Source: Pseudomonadota bacterium
Lineage (GTDB): Bacteria; Pseudomonadota; Alphaproteobacteria; Caulobacterales; Caulobacteraceae
NCBI GenBank assembly: GCA_023424215.1
Contig: JAFAEC010000014.1
Coordinates: 1-13,967 of the forward strand
Length of the DNA stretch: 13,967 nucleotides
Direction: 5' to 3'
Shown: positions 1-7,213 of the stretch, piece by piece
Position numbering within the stretch: position 1 is the first letter of the stretch
How the letters are laid out: each line of letters starts with the position of its first letter
Notes under the pieces: model-generated
Database searches by the model: none
The model's input: the letters and a program-made list of their open reading frames with translations, nothing else
Told to the model about the DNA's origin: nothing
Made by a program: the position numbers and the translations under genes

Positions 1-10
1 CCCTTTTCCG

Positions 11-36
11 TTTCAGGGCCGCGATTTCAGGGCCGC
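11..36. repeat. 12-bp direct repeat, two copies
   Basis: TTTCAGGGCCGC occurs at 11-22 and again at 25-36, a period of 14 bases. It is only two copies long and may be chance or a small duplication in the end of a neighbouring gene. Confidence 0.5.
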
Positions 37-134
37 TGTCGCCTCCCGGGGCCTCGCCGACCGGACGACGCGCGCGACCCGGTCCGCCGAGCCGGTCGGT
101 CGAGCGCGCGTTCAGGCCTGACTGCAGATGCAAA

Positions 135-170
135 AAAGCCCGCCGCGGGGGATACGTCGCGGCGGGCTTT
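135..170 (-). terminator. Rho-independent terminator, probably bidirectional
   Basis: The arms are 137-147 (AGCCCGCCGCG) and 158-168 (CGCGGCGGGCT). They form an 11-bp perfect GC-rich stem, extended by A-T pairs to 135/170, around a 10-base loop at 148-157. Read on the minus strand, as for hisS transcripts, the stem is followed by six U residues from the A-run at 132-137. Read on the plus strand it is followed by TTTCTTTC. It therefore fits a shared terminator for hisS and a convergent gene off the left edge. It lies about 170 bases past the hisS stop. Confidence 0.85.
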
Positions 171-322
171 CTTTCGCTCTCTGAGGAGCGGACGTTTCCT
201 CCCCGAAACGCCTCCGGGCGGCTGCGGCGTCGAAACGCTGCGCTTCCCGAGTGGTGACAGAAAGACGACAAATTCCGGCTCAAGTCAATCGACTGCCCCC
301 GACCGGCGCCGGGTTTTCCTTT

Positions 323-337
323 GTTATCAGTGATAAC
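323..337. repeat. Perfect 15-bp palindrome touching the hisS stop codon
   Basis: GTTATC-AGT-GATAAC is a perfect inverted repeat with a 3-base centre, directly adjoining the hisS stop (338-340). Its central 11 bases, TATCAGTGATA, equal the core of the Tn10 tetO2 operator, so a TetR-family binding site is conceivable. No TetR gene or suitably placed promoter is visible. It could equally be a small 3'-end hairpin or chance. Confidence 0.45.
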
Positions 338-1831
338 TCACGAAGCTGTGCGCGCCGCCTCGACGATGCTGCGGACCGTAGCGACGAGCTCGGCGCGGGG
401 GACGAGTCGCTGCCCCGGCCGCTCCGCCTTCCAGGCCTCGTTGTCGGCGACGCCGGCGGCCAGCGCCCGGCCCGCGTCGAGATCCTTGATGGTGACCTGA
501 CCGGCCGCGATCTCGTCGCCGCCGAGGATGACCGCCGCCGGAGCGCCGCGCCGGTCCGCATACTTCATCTGCGCCTTCATCCCGGCCCGCCCGAGGTAGA
601 GCTCGGCGGCGACGCCGGCGTGGCGCAGCTCGGAGACCGCGTCGAGATAGTGCTGCATGTCGGCTTCCGAGAAGACGATCACGACCACCGGTCCACGCAC
701 CGCGTCCTCTTCGCCGCGTCCCGCCGCGCGCAGGGCCGAGGCGAGCCGCGAGACGCCGAACGAGAAGCCCGTCGCCGGCAGGCGTTCCCCGGTGAACCGC
801 GCCACCAGGTCGTCGTAACGGCCGCCGCCGCCGATCGAGCCGAAGCGCACCGCGCGACCCCGGTCGTCGATGGTCTCGAGCAGCAGTTCCGCCTCGAACA
901 CGGCGCCGGTGTAGTACTCCAGCCCGCGCACGATGGTCGGGTCGAAGCGCACCGCCGACTGGTCGATCTTCATGGCGTTGAGCGCCCGGTCGATGGCGGC
1001 CAGCTCCTCCAAGGCGGCCTCCCCGGTCGCGCCCAGCCCGCCGGCCCGCGCCACAGCCTCCAGCGTCGCCGCCCGCGACAGGCTGGCGTCCCCGGCCGAC
1101 GCCAGGAAGGCCTCGATGGTGGCGGCTACGCCCAGCGGCAGGTTGGCCCCCCTGGTGTAGTCGCCGGATTCGTCCAGCCGGCCCTCGCCGAGCAGGGCGG
1201 CAACGCCGTCCCAGCCCAGCCGGTCGAACTTGTCGATGGCGCGGAGCGCGGTGAGCTTCTGCGCCGGATCGGTCACGCCGCCGGCCTCGAACAGGCCGTC
1301 GAACAGCTTGCGGTTCGACACGCGGATGACGGCCTGTCCGGCCGCCAGGCCCGCCGCCTGAAGCCCCTCGCAGGCCATGGCGATGATCTCGGCGTCGGCC
1401 TCTGGACGATCGGAGCCGACCGTGTCGGCGTCGCACTGGACGAACTCGCGGAAACGGCCGGGCCCCGGCTTCTCGTTGCGCCACACCGGCCCGAAGGCGT
1501 AGCGGCGGAAGGGCTTGGGCAGGGTCTCCCAGTTCTGGGCCGCGAACCGGGCCAGCGGCGCGGTCAGGTCGTAGCGCAGCGCCATCCACTGATCGTCGTC
1601 GTCCTGGAGGGCGAAGACGCCCTCGTTCGGCCGGTCGGCGTCGGGCAGGAATTTGCCCAGGGCGTCGGCGTACTCGAACGCGCCCGTCTCCAGCGGCTCG
1701 AAGCCCCACCGCTCGTAGACGGCCGAAACGCGCCGCACGAGACGACGTTCGGCCACCAGATCGCGGCCGCGGCGGTCGGCGAACCCTCTGGGGTTGCGGG
1801 CTTCGGGGCGGGCGGCGGCGGCGTCGGTCAT
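338..1831 (-). CDS. hisS: Histidyl-tRNA synthetase
   Basis: This cytoplasmic class II synthetase charges tRNA-His with histidine using ATP. The 497-residue product shows the expected order of elements: RYDLT at 86-90, motif 2 around 108-130 (core RNEKPGPGRFREF), the histidine-binding signature RGLEYYTG at 302-309, GGGGRYD at 334-340, and motif 3 GFSFGVSRL at 355-363. An anticodon-binding domain fills roughly residues 380-480. Motif 2 differs from the usual bacterial form (RYRQFHQ type) and matches the atypical alphaproteobacterial class, known to act on tRNA-His lacking the extra G-1. The start ATG at 1831 has only a weak Shine-Dalgarno, but the N-terminus MTDAAAARPEARNPRGF fits the family. 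It lies 38 bp behind the DUF418 gene and may be cotranscribed with it. Its transcript likely ends at the hairpin at 135-170. Confidence 0.96.
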   Translation of the reverse strand: MTDAAAARPEARNPRGFADRRGRDLVAERRLVRRVSAVYERWGFEPLETGAFEYADALGKFLPDADRPNEGVFALQDDDDQWMALRYDLTAPLARFAAQNWETLPKPFRRYAFGPVWRNEKPGPGRFREFVQCDADTVGSDRPEADAEIIAMACEGLQAAGLAAGQAVIRVSNRKLFDGLFEAGGVTDPAQKLTALRAIDKFDRLGWDGVAALLGEGRLDESGDYTRGANLPLGVAATIEAFLASAGDASLSRAATLEAVARAGGLGATGEAALEELAAIDRALNAMKIDQSAVRFDPTIVRGLEYYTGAVFEAELLLETIDDRGRAVRFGSIGGGGRYDDLVARFTGERLPATGFSFGVSRLASALRAAGRGEEDAVRGPVVVIVFSEADMQHYLDAVSELRHAGVAAELYLGRAGMKAQMKYADRRGAPAAVILGGDEIAAGQVTIKDLDAGRALAAGVADNEAWKAERPGQRLVPRAELVATVRSIVEAARTAS

Positions 1832-1869
1832 GCCGCGCGCTTAAGCCATCGCCCGCCGCCGGGCAACGA

Positions 1870-3129
1870 TCAGGCGGTCGCGGGCTTCCGGATCGCCACC
1901 AGCCGTCCGTAGGTCAGGCAGCGCCAGACCCATTCGATCGGCCCCATCTGGAAGGCCGACAGCCACAGCGGCGACCAGATCAGTTGCGCGGCCCAGACCG
2001 CGGCGATCACCATCCACATCTGGGCGGGGCCGTGCGTGCCGAACCACATCGGCCCCCAGGGCGCGTAGTAGAGGGTGACCATGATCAGGGTCTGGGTCAG
2101 ATAGTTGGTGAAGGCCATGCGCCCCACCGGGACCAGCCAGAGAGTCAGCGGCCTCAGCCCGAACCGCACCAGCAGGATCAGCACGCTGGCGTAGAACAGG
2201 GTGATCAGCGGCGCCATGCCGCCGGCGGCGGCGGCGAGGCCCCCGGTCGGATCGGCGTCCTCGCCGGCCATCATGTCCTGCCAGCCCCAGACGGCGAAGG
2301 CGGCGAGGTTGGCGCCGCCCAGCAGCAGCGCGGGCAGATAGCTCCACAGCGGCGCGCGTCCGGACAGGTAGCCCGACTTGAACAGGCCCAGACCCAGCAT
2401 CATCAGCGGCACGGAAACGGGGATCAGGAAGGGGCTGGCCATCAGCTGGAACATGGCCCAGTCCTTCAGGTTCTCGATCAGCCCGGCCGGCCAGCCGCTG
2501 CGGTACAGCTCGACCGTGGCGGCGATCGCGGCGGGATCGGAGGCCGGCTGGCCCGCCGCCAGCTTGGCGGCGAAGTCCGGCGGCAGGTTGGCCATGCCCC
2601 AGTAGCCGAGGGTGGCGACCAGCCCCCACAGCAGCGTCAGTCCGCCGCCGACCCACAGCAGCCGCCGCGCTGTCCACGAGCGGAACATCATCATGATCAG
2701 GCCGCAGTAGGCGTAGTGCAGCAGGATGTCGCCGTACCAGAGCAGGGCGCCGTGGAGCAGGCCGAACACCCCCAGCCAGAGCAGCCGCCGCGTCAGAACC
2801 GGCCCGCGCGCCGCGTCGTGCTTCTCGCCGCCGACGAGGAAGATCGACACCCCGAACAGCATGGTGAAGAGCGTGCGGAACTTGTCGGCGAAGAAGACGT
2901 CGGTGACCCATCGCCCGATCCGGTCCGCCTGCGTGAGCGCGATGGGCGGCGGCGCTTCCGACATCAGCACCTCGGCCGGCCAGCCGAACGACACCGCGTT
3001 GACGGCGAGGATCCCCAGGATCGCCCAGCCGCGCAGCATGTCGAGATTGTGGATGCGATCCTTCGGCCGGACCGGGCCCAGCGTGGCGTCGGCGGCCCTG
3101 GCGGCGGGCGCGAATTCTACGGCGGCCAT
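1870..3129 (-). CDS. DUF418 (YeiB-like) multipass membrane protein
   Basis: This 419-residue inner-membrane protein begins with a short soluble leader. The hallmark motif NLDMLRGWAILGILAVNAV (about 28-46) then forms the first membrane helix. Several further hydrophobic segments follow, and the C-terminal region (around 300-400) contains VGRMAFTNYLTQTLIMV, typical of the DUF418 domain. Relatives include E. coli YeiB. The biochemical role is not established, although N-terminal similarity to acyltransferase-3 type membrane proteins has suggested transfer of acyl groups. I chose the ATG at 3129 rather than an in-frame GTG at 3153 because GGGGGAG lies 5 bases before that ATG. The neighbours are hisS downstream and an unrelated membrane protein upstream. 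Confidence 0.9.
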   Translation of the reverse strand: MAAVEFAPAARAADATLGPVRPKDRIHNLDMLRGWAILGILAVNAVSFGWPAEVLMSEAPPPIALTQADRIGRWVTDVFFADKFRTLFTMLFGVSIFLVGGEKHDAARGPVLTRRLLWLGVFGLLHGALLWYGDILLHYAYCGLIMMMFRSWTARRLLWVGGGLTLLWGLVATLGYWGMANLPPDFAAKLAAGQPASDPAAIAATVELYRSGWPAGLIENLKDWAMFQLMASPFLIPVSVPLMMLGLGLFKSGYLSGRAPLWSYLPALLLGGANLAAFAVWGWQDMMAGEDADPTGGLAAAAGGMAPLITLFYASVLILLVRFGLRPLTLWLVPVGRMAFTNYLTQTLIMVTLYYAPWGPMWFGTHGPAQMWMVIAAVWAAQLIWSPLWLSAFQMGPIEWVWRCLTYGRLVAIRKPATA

Positions 3130-3134
3130 GACGT

Positions 3135-3141
3135 CTCCCCC
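3135..3141 (-). promoter_or_regulatory. Ribosome binding site that sets the DUF418 start
   Basis: On the minus strand GGGGGAG is followed by a 5-base spacer and ATG at 3129. This favours that ATG over the upstream in-frame GTG at 3153, which would place the Shine-Dalgarno inside the coding region. Confidence 0.7.
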
Positions 3142-3161
3142 ATTCAGGCGCACGGCAAGGT

Positions 3162-3177
3162 GGCGCCGGCCGGCGCC
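3162..3177. repeat. Perfect 16-bp GC palindrome
   Basis: GGCGCCGGCCGGCGCC reads identically on both strands and could fold into a 6-bp stem with a GGCC loop. It lies in the short gap between the stop of the four-helix membrane protein (3209) and the DUF418 start. No T-tract follows on either strand, so I do not call it a terminator. Confidence 0.4.
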
Positions 3178-3208
3178 CGACCCAAGTGAATTCGCCGTCA
3201 GGCGGCTC

Positions 3209-3781
3209 TCAGTCGCCGGCGATCCCGCTTCGACCGACCCGACGCCGGATGCGCCCTTCGGGCTGCGGCGAGAAGGCGATGAAGGCGACGCAGAGGCCCG
3301 CCCACAGGGCGTAGGCGACGCCGATCAGAACCGCGAACGGCAGGCCGCCGACGCCATAGATGAGCAGCGAGGTCTCGCTGCCGCCCAGCCCCTCGCCGAA
3401 GCTGGCGGCGCTGAACCACTGCAGCACCGCCTGGATCAGGGCGAGCACGGCGCCGAGCGCCACCGCCAGCAGACCGCCGTAGAACATGAAGCGCCAGACC
3501 ACGCCCAGCCGCGTGGACGGACGTCCGTTGCGCTCGCGCTCCCGCGCCAGCAGCCACAGGCCGGCCGGCACAGCGACGGCGCCCACGAACAGCACCGTCA
3601 GGCGCCAGTCCATCTCCAGGCCGGGCAGCCAGTTCTTCGGCCGCCAGATCAGCAGCGTCAGCACCAGCGGGGGCCACAGGGCCCCGGCGACCACCGCCAG
3701 CACGAGGCGCTGCGGCTCCGGCCGCCAGGCCACGCGCTGCTGGCCTGGGAAATCCTCGGGGCGTTCGGGAAGGCCGATCAT
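3209..3781 (-). CDS. Four-helix membrane protein of unknown function
   Basis: I do not recognise a named family for this 190-residue product. Hydrophobic stretches at about 26-46, 59-79, 97-122 and 139-170 indicate four membrane segments (the last may be two short helices). There is a proline-rich soluble N-terminus (about 1-24) and a basic C-terminal tail (GRIRRRVGRSG). No catalytic motif is seen. The ATG at 3781 overlaps the TGA of the upstream dehydrogenase as ATGA (3778-3781), so translation is probably coupled. A longer frame exists back to 3880, but it runs inside the dehydrogenase gene in another frame and is unlikely to be the true start. The coupling hints at a link to the dehydrogenase, but the sequence does not show what it is. 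Confidence 0.75.
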   Translation of the reverse strand: MIGLPERPEDFPGQQRVAWRPEPQRLVLAVVAGALWPPLVLTLLIWRPKNWLPGLEMDWRLTVLFVGAVAVPAGLWLLARERERNGRPSTRLGVVWRFMFYGGLLAVALGAVLALIQAVLQWFSAASFGEGLGGSETSLLIYGVGGLPFAVLIGVAYALWAGLCVAFIAFSPQPEGRIRRRVGRSGIAGD

Positions 3782-4656
3782 CGCGTGGGAACCGGGGTGT
3801 CGCCGGCGTAGTCGTAGAAGCCCCGACCGGACTTGCGGCCCAGCCAGCCGGCCTCGACGTACTTCACCAGCAGCGGACACGGCCGGTACTTGCTGTCGGC
3901 CAACCCCTCGTAGAGCACGTTCATGATCGCCAGCACGACGTCCAGGCCCATGAAGTCGGCCAGCTCCAACGGCCCCATCGGATGGTTGGCGCCCAGCTTC
4001 AGCGCCTTGTCGATCGAGGCCACGTTCCCGACCCCCTCATAGAGGGTGTAGATCGCCTCGTTGATCATCGGCACGAGGATGCGGTTGACGATGAAGGCGG
4101 GGAAGTCCTCGGCGTTGGTGGTGGTCTTGCCCAGCGACTCGGCGAAGGCCACGGCCGTCTCGTAGGTCTGCGCCGAGGTGGCGATCCCGCGCACGATCTC
4201 GACCAGCTTCATCACCGGGGCCGGCTTCATGAAGTGCAGGCCGATGAAGCGGTCGGGCCGGTCGGTGGCCGAGGCCAGCCGGGTGATCGAGATCGACGAG
4301 GTGTTGGACGCCAGCAGGGTGTCCGGTCCCAGCAGCGGCATCAGTTCGGTCAGGATCGACTTCTTTACCGCCTCGTCCTCGACCGCCGCCTCGATGATCA
4401 GGTCGGCCCTGGCGGCCTCGGCCAGCGACGCGACCGCGCGAATGCGGCCCAGCGCCTCGTCCGCCGCCGACGGCTCGATCAGGTCGCGACTGGCCTGCCG
4501 GGCGAGGCTGGCGGCGATCGCGGCCAGCGCCTGCGGCGGGCGCTCGGCGGCGGCGTCGTAAAGGAGGACGTCGTAGCCGCCGGTCGCCACGGCCTGGGCG
4601 ATGCCGGCGCCCATCTGGCCCGCGCCGACGATGGCGACTGTCTTGATCGTGGTCAT
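3778..4656 (-). CDS. 3-hydroxybutyryl-CoA dehydrogenase
   Basis: This cytoplasmic enzyme interconverts 3-hydroxyacyl-CoA (typically 3-hydroxybutyryl-CoA) and the 3-ketoacyl-CoA with NAD(P). It serves short-chain fatty acid, butanoate and possibly polyhydroxybutyrate metabolism. The 292 residues match the usual single-function length. An N-terminal Rossmann fold carries GAGQMG at 11-16, and Asp34 ends the second strand as in NAD-binding forms. The catalytic pair is visible as His141 in GLHFMKP and Glu153 in VKLVEIVRG. The helical C-terminal domain contains FIVNRIL, HPMGPLELADFMGLD and the closing GRKSGRGFYDY. The downstream membrane-protein gene overlaps it by 4 bp. Family names in use are hbd and paaH; the physiological chain-length preference cannot be read from the sequence. 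Confidence 0.93.
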   Translation of the reverse strand: MTTIKTVAIVGAGQMGAGIAQAVATGGYDVLLYDAAAERPPQALAAIAASLARQASRDLIEPSAADEALGRIRAVASLAEAARADLIIEAAVEDEAVKKSILTELMPLLGPDTLLASNTSSISITRLASATDRPDRFIGLHFMKPAPVMKLVEIVRGIATSAQTYETAVAFAESLGKTTTNAEDFPAFIVNRILVPMINEAIYTLYEGVGNVASIDKALKLGANHPMGPLELADFMGLDVVLAIMNVLYEGLADSKYRPCPLLVKYVEAGWLGRKSGRGFYDYAGDTPVPTR

Positions 4657-4783
4657 GAAGTCCGGATGTCTGCCGGGCCCCTCGGCCCCGTCGCCGGCAC
4701 CTTAGGACGGCCGCCCGAGCCGTGCAAAGCCGGGACCGTCCCCTTCCCGCGGATGCGCGGCCGCCGTGGCGCCCGGGACGCGA

Positions 4784-5089
4784 CTAGCCGAGCACCGAGA
4801 TCAGGAACGGCGCGCTCGTCCGCATGAAGAGGATCTTCAGGAACTGGATCACCAAGATGGCCACGATGGGCGAGATGTCGATCCCGCCCAGCGTCGGAAT
4901 GACCCGGCGGAACGGCGCCAGGATCGGTCCGGTCACGGCGTCGAGGAAGGTCGCCACCTGGCTGACGAAGCGGTTGCGGTTGTTGACGACGTCGAAGGCG
5001 AACAGCCAGCTGAGGATGGCCGCGGCGATGATCGCCCAGACCATCAGGTCAAGAACGACGCCGACCAGCCAGACGAGGGCGTATCCCAT
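4784..5089 (-). CDS. YggT family membrane protein
   Basis: This 101-residue integral membrane protein has two hydrophobic helices (about 5-30 and 70-89) flanking an amphipathic loop. The family signature is clear: FVSQVATFLDAVTGPILAPF followed by RRVIPTLGGIDISPIVAIL. YggT/YlmG proteins are widespread, and relatives have been linked to cell division, osmotic tolerance and chloroplast nucleoid or cytochrome assembly, but no molecular activity is settled. The length is normal for the single-repeat form. The start ATG at 5089 has GGAG about 8 bases upstream. A gap of 127 bp separates its stop from the dehydrogenase start, in which I see no clear promoter. Confidence 0.92.
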   Translation of the reverse strand: MGYALVWLVGVVLDLMVWAIIAAAILSWLFAFDVVNNRNRFVSQVATFLDAVTGPILAPFRRVIPTLGGIDISPIVAILVIQFLKILFMRTSAPFLISVLG

Positions 5090-5182
5090 GCACGGTGCTC
5101 CGAAGTTTCGCCGCTTCTAGCGCGGCCGGCCCCGCTCTCCAAGGATTCGCCGCGTGGCGCGACAATTGCCGCGCCGGCCCCG

Positions 5183-5212
5183 TTGACAGGACCGACCCGT
5201 CGCCCCTATGTC
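5183..5212 (+). promoter_or_regulatory. Promoter of the tRNA-Ala gene
   Basis: A perfect -35 hexamer TTGACA (5183-5188) precedes CCTATGTC (5205-5212) by 16 bases. That element matches six of eight positions of the Caulobacter housekeeping -10 consensus GCTANAWC. Transcription would begin around 5219, about 18 bases before the mature tRNA 5' end at 5237. It is the clearest promoter in the window. Confidence 0.75.
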
Positions 5213-5236
5213 GCGCCCTCGCCTGAACCCGGAAAC

Positions 5237-5310
<74 letters not shown>

Positions 5311-5312
<2 letters not shown>

Positions 5313-5344
5313 TCCCGCCTCGCGCTGAAGCGCCTCGCGGGATG
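5311..5344. repeat. Hairpin at the 3' end of the tRNA (terminator or REP-like element)
   Basis: CATCCCGC (5311-5318) and GCGGGATG (5337-5344) pair perfectly. Inside them, after a symmetric CTC/CTC internal loop, GCGC/GCGC closes a TGAA loop. The stem takes in the last two bases of the encoded CCA. No T-run follows, so termination would be atypical. The CATCCC...GGGATGAC shape resembles dispersed intergenic palindromes of alphaproteobacteria. It also lies between convergent transcripts (the tRNA and the lipocalin gene). Confidence 0.45.
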
Positions 5345-5372
5345 ACGGACAGGACTTTCCGGACTCCCGACA

Positions 5373-5951
5373 TCACGGCTGGGTAGCGTCCGTCGGCGGT
5401 TGTTCGACCGCGCGCAGCAGCGACAGATCGTAGCCCAGCGCGCGGGCGCGGCTCATCATCGTCTCGCGCACCGCGGGGGCCGGCGTGGGCGAGCGGCTGA
5501 GCAGCCAGAGATAGCGGCCCGAGGGTTCGCCGACGATCGACCACGAATAGTCCTCGGCGCGATCCAGCACCCAGTAGTCGCCGAGGAAGAACGGCCCGAA
5601 GAAGGAGACCTTCAGTTTCGCGCCGTCGCCGCCCTCGACAACCCGGGCGCGACCTTCCGAGACCTTGAGCTCCCCGCCGGGACTGCCCTGGCGACAGGCG
5701 TTGCGCACCCCGACCAGGCCGTCGTCTCGCAGGGTGTACTCGGCCGTCACGCCCTCGCAGCCGCGCTCGAAGCCGTTCTCGTAGCGGGCGATCTCGTACC
5801 ACAGCCCGGCATAGCGGTTCAGGTCGACCGGCCGGGCCGGCTGGGGCACGGCCGCGTTGCCGACGGGCCCGCGCTGGAGGGTGGCGCAGCCGGCGACAGC
5901 CAGGGCGGCTCCGGCGAGCAGAAGGATGGGGATCAGGCGGGATGGCGACAT
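5373..5951 (-). CDS. blc: Lipocalin family lipoprotein (Blc-like)
   Basis: This is a 192-residue predicted lipoprotein. It has a hydrophobic signal peptide with lipobox AVAGC, the lipidated residue being Cys22. Since Ser/Asp sorting at +2 is not evident (Ala23), outer-membrane placement is likely. The mature part begins with a proline-rich linker and then the lipocalin signature GLWYEIARYEN (49-59), where Gly49-Leu-Trp51 is the conserved GxW. The barrel region continues through YWVLDRAEDYSWSIVGEPSG and YLWLLSRSP, both typical of bacterial Blc. Blc-type proteins bind fatty acids or lysophospholipids and are tied to envelope stress. The gene follows the HPr gene at 48 bp on the same strand, so it could be read from the chvI operon, which would suit an envelope-stress regulon; this is inference. 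The Shine-Dalgarno before 5951 is weak. Confidence 0.92.
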   Translation of the reverse strand: MSPSRLIPILLLAGAALAVAGCATLQRGPVGNAAVPQPARPVDLNRYAGLWYEIARYENGFERGCEGVTAEYTLRDDGLVGVRNACRQGSPGGELKVSEGRARVVEGGDGAKLKVSFFGPFFLGDYWVLDRAEDYSWSIVGEPSGRYLWLLSRSPTPAPAVRETMMSRARALGYDLSLLRAVEQPPTDATQP

Positions 5952-5999
5952 GGGCGCGGAACGGGGCGCGGCCGGCGAGGTTCCTCCGCGGGGTCGCGA

Positions 6000-6290
6000 C
6001 TATTGGTCCTCGTCGAAACGCCGGTTGACCAGGTCGGCCAGCGCCTCGACCGCCGCCGGGGCGTCGGGCCCTTCGGCCTCGATATGGACGTCGCAGCCGT
6101 TGCCGGCGCCGAGCATCAGCAGGCCCATGATCGACAGGGCGTTGACCGTGACGCCGTCGCGGGTGACGCGGATCTCGCTGTCGAAGGTCGAGGCCAGCTT
6201 GACGAACTTGGCCGAGGCGCGGGCGTGCAGGCCGCGCTGGTTGCAGATGCCGACGACGGCGGTCACCCTGTCCACGGCGGCGTCGGTCAT
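6000..6290 (-). CDS. ptsH: Phosphocarrier protein HPr
   Basis: This 96-residue cytoplasmic phosphocarrier belongs to a regulatory PTS. The active-site motif GLHARAS places the phospho-accepting histidine at His22 (His15 of the classical protein). The regulatory serine motif ALSIMGLLML places Ser53 at the classical Ser46 position, the residue HPr kinase modifies. Both sites are intact, consistent with the hprK gene in the same cluster. The start ATG at 6290 overlaps the TGA of the EIIA gene (ATGA, 6287-6290) and is preceded by a strong AGGGGGAG inside that gene's end. It is presumably phosphorylated by an enzyme I encoded elsewhere. The sequence does not decide between the names ptsH and ptsO. 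Confidence 0.93.
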   Translation of the reverse strand: MTDAAVDRVTAVVGICNQRGLHARASAKFVKLASTFDSEIRVTRDGVTVNALSIMGLLMLGAGNGCDVHIEAEGPDAPAAVEALADLVNRRFDEDQ

Positions 6291-6691
6291 TTCTCCCCCT
6301 GCAGCACCCAGCTGGCGACGGAGATGTATTTGCGGCCGGCGTCCTGGGCGTGGGCCACGCAGACGTCGAGCGGCTCGCGTCCGCGCACGCTGGCCAGCTT
6401 GATCAGCATGGGCAGGTTCAGGCCGGCGATGACCTCGGCGTGGGTTTCCTCCATCACCGAGATGGCGAGGTTGGAGGGCGTGCCCCCGAACATGTCGGTC
6501 AGCAGGATCACGCCGTCGCCGTCGTCGACGGCGCGGGCGGCGTCGACGATGTCGCGGCGGCGCCGCTCCATGTCGTCCTCGGGTCCGATGCAGATGGCGG
6601 CGACGCCGCGCTGCGGGCCCACCACATGCTCCATGGCCGAGAGGAATTCCGAGGCCAGTCCCCCGTGGGTGACGATCACCAGCCCGATCAT
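6287..6691 (-). CDS. PTS EIIA component, mannose family
   Basis: This 134-residue cytoplasmic protein accepts phosphate from HPr. It opens with MIGLVIVTHGGLASEFL, where His9 is the conserved phosphorylation site. DMFGGTPSNLA is the next conserved family motif, followed by the GLNLPMLIKL segment. No IIB, IIC or IID partner is present nearby, so, as elsewhere in alphaproteobacteria, it probably serves regulation rather than sugar uptake. I chose ATG at 6691. An in-frame TTG at 6766 would add 25 residues of low-complexity sequence not expected in the family. A gap of 87 bp separates it from hprK, the widest in the cluster, but I see no convincing internal promoter. It overlaps the HPr gene by 4 bp. 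Confidence 0.93.
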   Translation of the reverse strand: MIGLVIVTHGGLASEFLSAMEHVVGPQRGVAAICIGPEDDMERRRRDIVDAARAVDDGDGVILLTDMFGGTPSNLAISVMEETHAEVIAGLNLPMLIKLASVRGREPLDVCVAHAQDAGRKYISVASWVLQGEK

Positions 6692-6778
6692 GAAGGCTTC
6701 ACCAAGACTCGCGCCCCCGCGTCCGGTCGCCCGTGGGCCGACCGCAAGCCGCGCGGAATAGCCCAAACCATCGCCGGG

Positions 6779-7213
6779 TTAAAGCCGCGCCAGCGCGGCC
6801 GCGACCTTTTCGACCGCCGAGGCCTCGCGCGGGTCCAGCTCGATCAGGGGAACGTCGACGCCGTCAAAGGCGCGCGCGGCCGGCTCGGGCATGCGCTCGA
6901 CCGGGCCGTGGACCAGCTGGACCGCCAGCGCCACCCGGGCCAGTCCAAGGGCGGCGACCGGCCTCACGCCGAGGCCGCGGACCTCCATCCGTCCGGCGAT
7001 GGTGTCGGGACAGCGGGCGTAGAGCCCGCCGCCCGAGGCGAACAGGTGCACATAGTCGTCGCCGACCAGCCTCCAGCCCCGCCCGATCAGGCGCAACGCC
7101 AGATCGCTCTTGCCCGCGCCGGGCGGTCCGGCCAGCAGGGCCGCGCGCCACCCAGCGCCCGCGGTCCGGGTGGCGACCGCCGTGGCGTGGAACGGCTGGG
7201 CAGGCGCGATCAC
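6779..7213 (-). CDS. hprK: HPr kinase/phosphorylase, short alphaproteobacterial form
   Basis: This protein phosphorylates and dephosphorylates HPr on its regulatory serine. The 144 residues comprise only the catalytic C-terminal domain; Firmicutes HprK is about 310 residues. A Walker A motif GPPGAGKS lies at 29-36. LVGDDYV (49-55) is a conserved acidic segment, and IAGRMEVRGLGV (72-83) is the HprK signature. A short form without the N-terminal domain is known for this class, so it is not a broken gene. Its start is GTG at 7213 overlapping the chvG stop (GTGA, 7210-7213), which suggests coupling of kinase output to sensor translation. It sits between chvG and the EIIA gene. Confidence 0.92.
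   Translation of the reverse strand: MIAPAQPFHATAVATRTAGAGWRAALLAGPPGAGKSDLALRLIGRGWRLVGDDYVHLFASGGGLYARCPDTIAGRMEVRGLGVRPVAALGLARVALAVQLVHGPVERMPEPAARAFDGVDVPLIELDPREASAVEKVAAALARL

Larger units (their letters stand above)
1..337. other. Intergenic stretch left of hisS, no gene called
   Basis: No convincing coding region is seen here. A plus-strand frame is open from the window edge to a TGA at 119-121 (about 39 codons). It could be the tail of a gene lying off the window, but at this GC content such a length is not significant and I recognise no family. Visible elements are a 12-bp direct repeat at 11-36, a strong hairpin terminator at 135-170, and a 15-bp palindrome at 323-337. The stretch probably separates convergent genes. 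Confidence 0.6.

Noticed and set aside
251..1912. A 553-residue plus-strand open frame across hisS
   Set aside because: It is antisense to a fully recognisable hisS. High GC opens long shadow frames, and its translation is Arg/Gly/Pro-rich without domains.
6692..6766. Longer EIIA protein starting at a TTG at 6766
   Set aside because: The extra 25 residues are not family-like, and the protein normally starts directly with the MIGLVIVTHG strand.
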